64,000 bases of DNA, from NCBI GenBank assembly GCA_963978905.1, contig OZ022261.1:25913686-25977685 (forward strand), written 5' to 3'. Each line of letters opens with the position of its first letter. Positions within the stretch are counted from its first letter, which is position 1. This document shows, one piece after another, positions 63,501 to 64,000 of the stretch. The position numbers were made by a program, and so were the translations under genes. Origin of the DNA: Trichostrongylus colubriformis. Taxonomy: Eukaryota > Nematoda > Chromadorea > Rhabditida > Trichostrongylidae. Under the pieces are notes generated by a model, which was given only the letters and a program-made list of their open reading frames with translations, ran no database searches and had not been told where the DNA came from.

Positions 63501-63928
63501 CCAACCAAGTACCCAATTACCAAACCCCAAAAAAGGAATGTCATGGTCAATCAGAGTGTGGAGTGGATCCTACGAATGCAAGCCGCTACAGGCTACGGCG
63601 ATCCCCTACGTTCTACGTGCTCTAGTTCCAAAAAAAAAAACACATCTGAGCTTTACTTACTTGTGGTATAGAAAATCCATGCAATAACCAAAACGAGTGG
63701 CTTGATCATTTTTCACGGTTTTCGCACAGCCAAAACTATTAAAAATTGTGTTTATGGCTTCTATCTGGAAAAAATGAATCTTTGAAGCATGTCTGCAGAA
63801 AACGAAAGGGACCTATCGTTTGGAATCGAATACTTACATGTTTCAGTGTAACCTTACTGTTCTTAGAAGTGGAAAGATATTTCATCACTTGAAGTGCATT
63901 AAATGATTTGCCGGAGTTCGACTCTCCA
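14412..63928 (-). CDS. hum-4: Class XII/XV-like unconventional myosin (HUM-4-like), 5' end beyond window
   Basis: Fifty-three minus-strand exons with GT-AG borders join in phase from a P-loop exon at the right edge to a stop codon at 14412-14414, giving about 2,420 codons. Domain order is motor, two IQ motifs, MyTH4, a FERM F1-like segment, a long low-complexity linker, a FERM-like remainder, SH3, MyTH4 and FERM. This is the architecture of the myosin VII/XV group. The divergent motor and long linker point to the nematode class XII protein HUM-4 rather than the conserved myosin VIIa orthologue HUM-6. Known members are actin-based motors whose MyTH4-FERM tails bind membrane proteins or microtubules; the cargo here cannot be read from sequence. 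The start codon and N-terminal motor exons lie past base 64000. Introns reach 7-8 kb and are full of transposons. The symbol is my family recognition, not a database match. Confidence 0.88.
15050..15290. repeat. GC-rich palindromic dispersed repeat (REP-A)
   Basis: Two inverted halves, GTATATCGTTAGGACAGAAA with CGTCGCGTG and GCGAGCTATGCGCGCCTTAT, face each other around CTCTACGCCTCATTCTAGGC. This is the clearest member of a family whose partial copies share (T)GCGAGCTA(T), GCGCCGTAT and GGTCCTGAAGCGATT, at about 13967-14110, 21950-22075, 22570-22770, 32885-32985, 42165-42360 and 62245-62345. Confidence 0.7.
16048..16204. mobile_element. Palindromic MITE (CGTTCATACTC family)
   Basis: Left AAGGCCGCGTTCATACTCAG and right, reversed, TAGGCTGCGTTCATACTCTG enclose a GC-rich palindrome with GGGCGTGGCTGCGT in both arms. 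A partial relative lies at 11850-12060. Confidence 0.75.
17535..17860. mobile_element. CACCATTAGGGG-family MITE, inverted partial copy
   Basis: Read on the minus strand it shows the same blocks as the other copies: a GAC(A)ACTCGCCCGGCTGATAA-like stretch, the CGATTTTCGC and CGTGAGACC parts, and a GAAAGAAGGGGGTTTTTGGG block in plus orientation matching CCCTTC runs elsewhere. The right part has lost its TIR. Confidence 0.5.
17858..18137 (-). mobile_element. tRNA-derived SINE, copy 1
   Basis: On the minus strand the head reads GGCGGAGGTGGTGTAGTGAC (A-box-like TGGTGTAGTG). About 45 bases later comes GGGGATCAAATCC, a good B box (GWTCRANNC). The body continues with GGCTGGCCACCGCAAGTCAT and CACGATTCTGAATGGAACTT. 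A second copy is at 41345-41626 and a tail fragment near 24840-24975. The head resembles a tRNA, as in SINEs transcribed by RNA polymerase III. Confidence 0.7.
18659..20268 (-). CDS. hum-4: Second MyTH4 domain: five exons
   Basis: Exons are 20112-20268, 19530-19652, 19289-19445, 18949-19082 and 18659-18753, all phase-compatible. Diagnostic text in order: YTMLEFALNHFR, then IKFTDKPISHSLIRF, IMRYMGDEPIRRGE, LRDEVYCQIIRQTTNN (the DEIYCQLxKQ motif), SIRGWRLFSILTAYFESS and LRPYLINYL, and finally QTMRYGGRKYLLSGMEVEEI, equivalent to the RxxPPSxxEI ending. MyTH4 followed by FERM forms the cargo-binding supramodule of these myosins. A 127-bp TIR element (19928-20054) lies in the first intron of this block. 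Confidence 0.9.
19928..20054. mobile_element. Short palindromic MITE, copy A
   Basis: TACAGTCCAGTTCCCGAAGG at the left is matched by the inverse of TACAGTCCATTTCCCGACGG at the right. The 123-bp element contains GGCAGGGCGTGGCCTACAG and a GAGAGTGTGTGGCGGGG core, with TA target duplications. A second copy in the other orientation is at 36637-36761. Confidence 0.88.
20519..20592 (+). ncRNA. tRNA-like sequence, pseudogene or SINE head
   Basis: GGTGTCG at the 5' end can pair with CGGACACC at the 3' end as an acceptor stem. GTAGTGTGGTGG resembles an A box and GTTCGAATCC is an exact B box. The T-arm stem pairs poorly (GCGCG against CCCGT) and the anticodon arm is unclear, so a functional tRNA is unlikely. 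A tRNA pseudogene or another SINE head fits better. Confidence 0.45.
20692..20947 (-). CDS. hum-4: Myosin tail SH3 domain: two exons
   Basis: Exon 20861-20947 encodes KKFVRATADYITKQPNLLSF followed by KKGDTIEL, the ALYDY-like and LSFKKGD parts of an SH3 domain. Exon 20692-20805 encodes SGSWLYGKIGNRYGNLPAQY, the W-G and xxPAxYV end of the fold. The acceptor at 20806-20807 (CTATGTAG) is needed to keep this frame; other AGs nearby break it. An SH3 between a FERM-like region and MyTH4-2 is the standard place in myosins VII and XV. The usual role is binding proline-rich partners. Confidence 0.88.
21048..23102 (-). CDS. hum-4: FERM-like region before the SH3 domain: four exons
   Basis: Exons are 23016-23102, 21430-21783, 21246-21388 and 21048-21192, all in phase. 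The first ends RYLKQPWKLTIRKE and the second starts MFHPQEKLDD, matching the PWKL-RKE-F-P block between linker and FERM remainder in myosin XV. Later come KVAVITAARKWPLYFTQVYE, SVLLSIGEHGIRLLLH and FSDLSDITLENDEVICLHT, ending AQIDKCIHGQVQ. These look like an F3/PH-like lobe. The exon at 21430-21783 contains a small internal duplication (SEDNSIPLSEDNNIP). For the first exon, the acceptor after GATTCCTCAG was chosen because it is the only nearby one giving phase 0. Confidence 0.8.
21950..22075. repeat. REP-A copy
   Basis: GTCGCTTCAGGACCAAACTA, GCGGCGCTCATAGCTAGTAC and CACGCCGCACGAAGTCCTAT match half of the element at 15050-15290. Confidence 0.6.
22107..22156. repeat. Perfect 20-bp-stem hairpin
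   Basis: TGTCGCTAGAACTAGGAAGA (22107-22126) is followed after a 10-base loop by its exact inverse (22137-22156). It lies in a myosin intron. No tRNA-like or coding feature accompanies it. Confidence 0.85.
23366..23799. mobile_element. 435-bp palindromic MITE, copy 2 (core inverted)
   Basis: Same ends and arms as the copies at 5886 and 44581, nearly identical in sequence, but the unique core is in the opposite orientation, so the element is inserted on the other strand. It lies in the myosin intron 23103-25838. Confidence 0.9.
24840..24975 (+). repeat. SINE tail fragment
   Basis: GGCATTGCACAGGACAAACG and ACTACGATCCTGAATGGAAG match the tail of the SINE copies, in the opposite orientation to them. 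The tRNA-like head is missing. Confidence 0.45.
25839..40234 (-). CDS. hum-4: Low-complexity linker of the myosin tail: thirteen exons
   Basis: Exons are 40011-40234, 39394-39494, 39113-39165, 37847-37919, 37638-37776, 36792-37126, 36491-36586, 35500-35604, 35339-35437, 34953-35130, 34818-34888, 26916-27086 and 25839-25970. Together they give about 590 residues: RS/RD-rich first (RESRRDRSLDSLRNV-like), then Gln/Pro/Met-rich (QYVPVMMAPQPVMF, QMMPVLMASGMMAPPAGQNM), then a short helical stretch (NLVKEIQQKEQEALRKINER) and a Pro-rich end. One segment, RDVDRFLDEVFDQ, resembles a motif of the myosin XV tail. There is no recognised fold. Every exon joins in phase to the next, including across the 7.7-kb intron 27087-34817, which carries a truncated RTE copy. 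The acceptor of 35339-35437 (TTGAAG) is weak. Confidence 0.8.
27196..27351 (+). CDS. 51-codon ORF with a repeated GDxDRGNGRGIAP motif, doubtful
   Basis: ATG at 27196 opens MNKSTFCLLSGAGDFIG, then GDGDRGNGRGIAPERST and DDDRGNGRGIAPDCSGL, and stops at TAA 27349-27351. The two motif copies come from a tandem duplication of about 48 bp whose differences are mostly third-position (GGTAATGGACGT versus GGTAACGGACGT). It lies in the myosin intron 27087-34817 on the other strand, with no splice sites or promoter seen. It may be a minisatellite rather than a gene. Confidence 0.2.
   Translation: MNKSTFCLLSGAGDFIGDGDRGNGRGIAPERSTGDDDRGNGRGIAPDCSGL
28041..28413. mobile_element. CACCATTAGGGG-family MITE, copy 2
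   Basis: AACACCGGAAGGGGTATATG at the left and CCTTACCCCTCACAGTGTTT at the right are degenerate ends. The interior shares CAGATTGTGGAATACGAAAG, CGCAGTGCTGTGAAATCGTG and TTCAGAGAACATG with the copies at 47529 and 57600. Confidence 0.7.
28560..29100. repeat. Relative of the 59189 MITE, opposite orientation
   Basis: AACCGAGAAATAGGACCCCC, GGGTGAGCTTCAAGCTAAAA and GCCTCTGCCATAGCTCAGAG match the inverse of the element at 59189-59743. The right end ATTACCCCTATCATTGTCTT resembles its TIR. Open frames inside (for example 28740-28977) are part of the repeat. Confidence 0.65.
33061..34511 (-). mobile_element. RTE retrotransposon, 5'-truncated copy
   Basis: On the minus strand this repeats the reverse transcriptase half of the element at 48846-51902: VKSSEGT, MQDMYDGAKAVIRTPQRL, GVHQGSALSLFFSLPTLDGM, ILCAEDIALIADT (CADD altered to CAED). 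It ends in the same GAAGAAG tail, seen as CTTCTTTTTCTTCTTCTTCT at 33061. A 10-bp direct repeat GAGAACACCT at 33051-33060 and 34512-34521 is a convincing target duplication. It lies in the myosin intron 27087-34817, in the same orientation as the gene. Confidence 0.9.
36637..36761. mobile_element. Short palindromic MITE, copy B
   Basis: This is the inverted-orientation copy of the element at 19928-20054 with the same ends (TACAGTCC ... GGACTGTA), the same length within two bases and high identity. It lies in the myosin intron between exons 36792-37126 and 36491-36586. Confidence 0.88.
39692..39979. mobile_element. GC-rich MITE with 35-bp TIRs
   Basis: The left end GGGTGGGGGGAAATACGCCA and its inverse at 39950-39979 define a 288-bp element continuing as AAAAAACCGCG. 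The interior is GC-rich with a short direct repeat (GCCACxCTGCCTCCTCCA twice near 39825-39865). It lies in the myosin intron 39495-40010, only about 30 bases from an exon. Confidence 0.8.
40893..41334. mobile_element. 435-bp palindromic MITE family, diverged copy 4
   Basis: Ends are TTGAAGGAATCATCCACGG and its inverse. Arms keep GTTTTTGAGTTACCCATAT and CAAGGTTTCACGCGAAAAAA, and the core keeps GGTCGGAGACGCATTGTAGG, but substitutions are frequent. It is an older member of the family, in the myosin intron 40235-41700. Confidence 0.85.
41345..41626 (-). mobile_element. tRNA-derived SINE, copy 2
   Basis: The minus strand has GGACGGATATGGTGTAGTGA, then CGGGGATCAAATCCCTCATC, then GGCTGGCCCCTGCAAGTCAT and CACGATCCTGAATGAACTAG, colinear with the copy at 17858-18137. 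It lies in the myosin intron 40235-41700. Confidence 0.7.
41701..44483 (-). CDS. hum-4: First MyTH4 domain and FERM F1-like segment: seven exons
   Basis: Exons are 44329-44483, 44058-44255, 43629-43802, 43385-43545, 42621-42702, 42382-42542 and 41701-41829. The first is a charged stretch after the IQ motifs. MyTH4 is recognised from KFAEEYFK, then SIEIFKLILKYMNDQ, GIINPCQRDEIFVQICNQIY, and the closing TARLLPASRLEMGAL, equivalent to the PPSxxEI motif. It continues as DGEVYTVEAHPWITCEELA and then GIGNPSGWSVEVE and FLHDVISEIE, which match the F1 lobe after MyTH4 in myosins VII and XV. All phases fit (0, 0, 0, 2, 0, 2, 2). The exon at 42621-42702 is the least conserved and rests mainly on phase and splice sites. 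Palindromic MITEs sit in the introns on both sides. Confidence 0.87.
41881..42107. mobile_element. 435-bp MITE family, short relative with shared core
   Basis: Bounded by TTAAAGTAATCGTCTACGG and an inverse-like GTGGGTGATTCCTTTA. The arms are short and different from the other copies, but the core CGGTCGGAGACGCATAGTGG followed by GAACAGAAAACTACGTTAGC is clearly that of the family. It is a subfamily with replaced arms. Confidence 0.65.
42165..42360. repeat. REP-A copy, both halves
   Basis: The left half GCGACGCGAAGCATGCGAGC and right half CATCTCGCACACAGCGCGTC flank GTTGCTTCAGGACCCAGCTG. The order of the blocks is that of the 15050 element. Confidence 0.6.
44581..45013. mobile_element. 435-bp palindromic MITE, copy 3
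   Basis: Starts TTAAAGGAATCGTCCACGG and ends with the inverse and TTAA. The core has the same orientation as copy 1. It lies just 5' of the MyTH4-1 exons inside the 7.7-kb intron 44484-52178. Confidence 0.9.
45443..46850. mobile_element. 1.4-kb palindromic element with eight spaced hairpin units
   Basis: The left end TTGGGTTGGGGAATAAGTCC and the right-end inverse ATGGGTTGGGTTTTTTCAAC are flanked by TA, with mariner-like ends. Each arm carries four copies of a unit of the form CGATAGAGC-T(n)-GCTCTACA, near 45570, 45738, 45908 and 46050 and mirrored near 46270, 46415, 46583 and 46755. They are spaced about 145-170 bp. The centre (46139-46219) is a 35-bp-arm hairpin with GGAGTGCCAAGTCGACGAAA. 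A 36-bp duplication (AACCCCTTTTTTCACACTGG) lies at the left end. No coding capacity is seen. Confidence 0.85.
47529..47941. mobile_element. TTAA-ended MITE (CACCATTAGGGG family), copy 1
   Basis: TTAAAGACACCATTAGGGGC at the left and the inverse of TTAAAGGCACCATTAGGGGT at the right bound about 413 bp. The interior has GAAAAAGAACGACATAAAAC, a CCCCCTTCTCTCTCTCGTCC stretch and a triple GGCATAAC at 47773-47796. Related copies are at 28041, 57600 and, inverted, 17535. Confidence 0.8.
48032..48770. mobile_element. Tc1-type TIR element, non-autonomous
   Basis: CAGGGGGTGCCAAAAAAGTA at the left end is matched by TACTTTTTTTGGCACCCCCTG at the right, with TA target duplications (48030-48031, 48771-48772). 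The 739-bp inside has no recognisable transposase. It lies 70 bp from the RTE insertion at 48846. Confidence 0.85.
48846..51902 (+). mobile_element. RTE-clade non-LTR retrotransposon, nearly full length
   Basis: Plus-strand frames give an APE-type endonuclease start (KKLVRMGTLNVGSLTGKSR, then ILCIQGARWKDAKAREIGEG and YLTVAGDLNGHVGRDRRG). The reverse transcriptase follows: KMKNRKAAGSDGVPIEAWKA, ISQEQFGFMPDRFTTDAIF, YLAFLDLDKALNRLP, VHQGSALSPFLFLLTLDGM and the CADD catalytic box near 51167. The C-terminal LRERRLRWYGHVLRR is at about 51625. It ends in AAGAAAAAGAAGAAGAAG. Imperfect target duplications AGAACTTAGCAAACACG (48829-48845) and GGAACTTAGCGAAACACG (51903-51920) bracket it. Many frameshifts make it inactive. 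It lies in the myosin intron 44484-52178, antisense to the gene. Confidence 0.9.
52179..52385 (-). CDS. hum-4: Myosin lever arm exon with two IQ motifs
   Basis: One exon completes the converter (QIG joined to SSHVFLRD, like the usual QIGKTKVFLRD). It continues into RDAAHVIQKTMRTYVARKGY and then RHAIIRLQAGLRGWKAR, two IQ-type light-chain or calmodulin binding motifs. Two donors are possible. The one at 52177-52178 gives phase 1 and joins cleanly to the next recognised exon at 44329-44483; one 20 bases upstream would not. The following intron, 44484-52178, is 7.7 kb and holds a whole RTE retroposon, a Tc1-type MITE and a large palindrome, so a further small exon hidden there cannot be excluded. 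Confidence 0.82.
52467..56515 (-). CDS. hum-4: Myosin motor domain, C-terminal half: eight exons
   Basis: Exons are 56333-56515, 56141-56275, 55587-55685, 55425-55490, 55210-55326, 55026-55141, 54737-54907 and 52467-52576. Landmarks in order are the DARDALAMSLYELVFNWI helix, switch II as DCYGVE (consensus DIxGFE), NNGLEQLLINSVNEKIQNAF (relay region), ASDESYLRH, RHFFGTTWYNVHGFVQRNK, HFVRCVKCNN (the actin-binding HFVRCIKPN block, with Pro lost), RRAGYPVRIPFERF (converter entry) and the converter ending YADDFQIG. Switch II keeps the glycine and glutamate that pair with the switch I arginine. The 2.2-kb intron between the last two exons contains an inserted mariner (53130-54413) and a 229-bp tandem duplication. 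The acceptor at 54908-54909 was chosen because it preserves phase; a nearby AG would not. Confidence 0.9.
52597..53053. repeat. 229-bp tandem duplication in a myosin intron
   Basis: The block beginning TCGGATTGCAAATACAATCT at 52597 is repeated from 52826 almost without change (ATAAAG versus ATTAAG, poly-C of 11 versus 9). Both copies end in CCCCCATTCCCCTCCC. It lies between the converter exon and the mariner insertion. Confidence 0.93.
53130..54413 (+). mobile_element. Mariner transposon, bandit-like, nearly intact
   Basis: The 1,284-bp element has terminal inverted repeats TTAGCTTGTCGCAAAATTAA (left) and, reversed, TTAGGTTGTTGCAAAATTAA (right). It is flanked by TA target duplications at 53128-53129 and 54414-54415. 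It sits in the myosin intron between exons 54737-54907 and 52467-52576, in the opposite orientation to that gene. Size, ends and coding content fit mariner elements described from hookworms (bandit); that family assignment is from memory of the protein style. Confidence 0.93.
53317..54336 (+). pseudogene. Mariner transposase with one in-frame stop
   Basis: Starting at ATG 53317 the frame covers 339 codons with a single TGA at 53431-53433 (codon 39), just before TVELWFKKFASGDFDLEEKS, which belongs to the helix-turn-helix region. The rest is open. It has WVPYDLTDEQ (the WVPHEL-type signature), the first catalytic Asp in IITVDEKW, the second in LLQDNARPHT and the third in YSPDLSPTDYHFF. Thirty-four residues separate the second and third, giving the mariner D,D34D triad. 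Length is normal for a mariner transposase (about 340-350). The stop makes this copy inactive as read unless it is a sequencing error or read through. Confidence 0.92.
57203..63928 (-). CDS. hum-4: Myosin motor domain, N-terminal half: five exons
   Basis: Exons are 63838-63928, 63661-63764, 63170-63422, 61995-62156 and 57203-57322. The first carries the P-loop as GESNSGKS (myosin consensus GESGAGKT). The second carries switch I as NDQATRFGY (consensus NxNSSRFGK). The third has the conserved VVSQKAGERNFNVFYEL block. The fourth ends in the ILHLGN helix, and the fifth reads EVGNDAELKWASYLLDV, matching the segment after that helix. Phases are 1+90, then 2, 0, 0, 0 and join without stops. The P-loop lysine and serine and the switch I arginine are kept, but the switch I serine pair is replaced by Ala-Thr. 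The 1-kb intron above 62156 holds a mariner-derived foldback element, and the 4.7-kb intron below 61995 holds several repeats. Confidence 0.9.
57605..58045. mobile_element. CACCATTAGGGG-family MITE, copy 3
   Basis: Shares GTGGATTGTGGAATATGACA, GAATGAACGAAATAAAGTGG, GCTGCGAGATCGTGATAAGA and GGTTTCAGAGAACATG with the copies at 28041 and 47529. The right end is CCGGTGCCTTTGAAT and the left end is unclear. It lies in the myosin intron 57323-61994. Confidence 0.65.
58060..58695. repeat. Foldback repeat with 260-bp arms
   Basis: The arm 58070-58330 (GAAGGACCCTAGGTCGAAGT, CATATGGTCCGACGTCTTTC, GGAAGCCCGTAGCACGCGAG, CGCAAAACCAGTGCGATTTT) recurs inverted at 58435-58690 with about 80% identity by eye. 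About 100 bp of AATTTTGGGAAAATTCTTGG-like direct repeats lie between them. Confidence 0.8.
58742..60510. mobile_element. 1.77-kb DNA element with about 70-bp TIRs
   Basis: TACCCCATAGTCTGGTAGAT followed by AAGTCC and a GCGCGCGGCA block at the left is mirrored at the right by GCCGCGCGCGACACGAGGGC followed by GGACTTATCTACCAGA. Identity over about 70 bp is clear with gaps. The interior has no recognised transposase and contains a nested MITE (59189-59743). It lies in the myosin intron 57323-61994. Confidence 0.75.
59189..59743. mobile_element. GCATTAGGGG MITE nested in a larger TIR element
   Basis: AAGACAGCATTAGGGGTAAT and the inverse of AAGGCAGCATTAGGGGAAAT bound 555 bp with GCTTGAAGCTCACTCCAAAA and AGGGGTCCTATTTCTCGG. 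A relative in the opposite orientation is at 28560-29100. It lies within the element 58742-60510, so it inserted later. Confidence 0.75.
60995..61855. repeat. Foldback repeat related to the one at 58060
   Basis: Outer arms 61008-61150 and 61690-61850 are inverted copies (TTCGAACGCTGATTATAACT, GAATTACGAGGGGTCAAA). The middle (61200-61460) carries GGGAGCCCATAGCGCGCGAG and CGCGAAACCAGTGTGATTTT, diverged copies of the 58060 arm. Confidence 0.7.
62361..63037. mobile_element. Second mariner-derived foldback element, different subfamily
   Basis: The 677-bp palindrome starts TTAGGTTGATCGAAAAGTTT and ends with the inverse, with TA at 62359-62360 and 63038-63039. Its right arm encodes SYSPDTAPSDYHLSRPLEAF, again the mariner third-Asp region, and its left arm holds the inverse. 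It sits in the myosin intron 62157-63169, inside a copy of a GC-rich dispersed repeat. The paralogous uninterrupted sequence is present at 12103-12120. Confidence 0.88.
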
Positions 63929-64000
63929 CTAAAAATATAGAACTTTCATACCAAGTGGTAAATGAACAAAACTAGTGGCTCGATGTGATCTCTCGAGATT

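Overview
This window is nuclear DNA of a nematode, most likely a hookworm or another strongylid (clade V). The grounds are short GT-AG introns with TTTCAG-like acceptors, a class XII/XV (HUM-4-like) MyTH4-FERM myosin spread over dozens of small exons, and a repeat load of mariner, Tc1/Tc3, RTE, Ty3/gypsy and foldback elements. The mariner resembles the bandit family of Ancylostoma. No bacterial-style operon, CRISPR array or rRNA gene is visible.

The backbone is one minus-strand gene. It enters at the right edge inside the motor domain (P-loop exon at 63838-63928) and ends at a stop codon at 14412-14414. I traced 53 exons whose reading phases all join, about 2,420 codons. In transcription order (decreasing coordinate) they encode: motor (63.9-52.5 kb), two IQ motifs (52.2-52.4 kb), MyTH4-1 plus a FERM F1-like segment (44.5-41.7 kb), a roughly 590-residue Ser/Arg/Pro/Met-rich linker (40.2-25.8 kb), a FERM-like remainder (23.1-21.0 kb), SH3 (20.95-20.7 kb), MyTH4-2 (20.3-18.7 kb) and a C-terminal FERM (18.6-14.4 kb). 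The first exons lie beyond base 64000.

Below 14 kb, on the plus strand, are two candidate small genes: a two-exon secreted peptide of 56 residues (11736-12527) and a two-exon ORF of unknown function (10191-10763). From 0.7 to 5.1 kb lies a decayed Ty3/gypsy-like element with a Tc3-like transposon inside it.

Most of the rest is transposon DNA in the myosin introns. It includes a nearly intact mariner (53130-54413), a nearly full-length RTE retroposon (48846-51902) and a 5'-truncated RTE copy on the other strand (33061-34511). There are two foldback elements built from back-to-back copies of mariner transposase 3' ends (6827-7472 and 62361-63037) and a 1.4-kb palindrome carrying eight spaced hairpin units (45443-46850). 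At least five members of a palindromic family of about 435 bp, tRNA-derived SINE copies and several other MITE families are also present.
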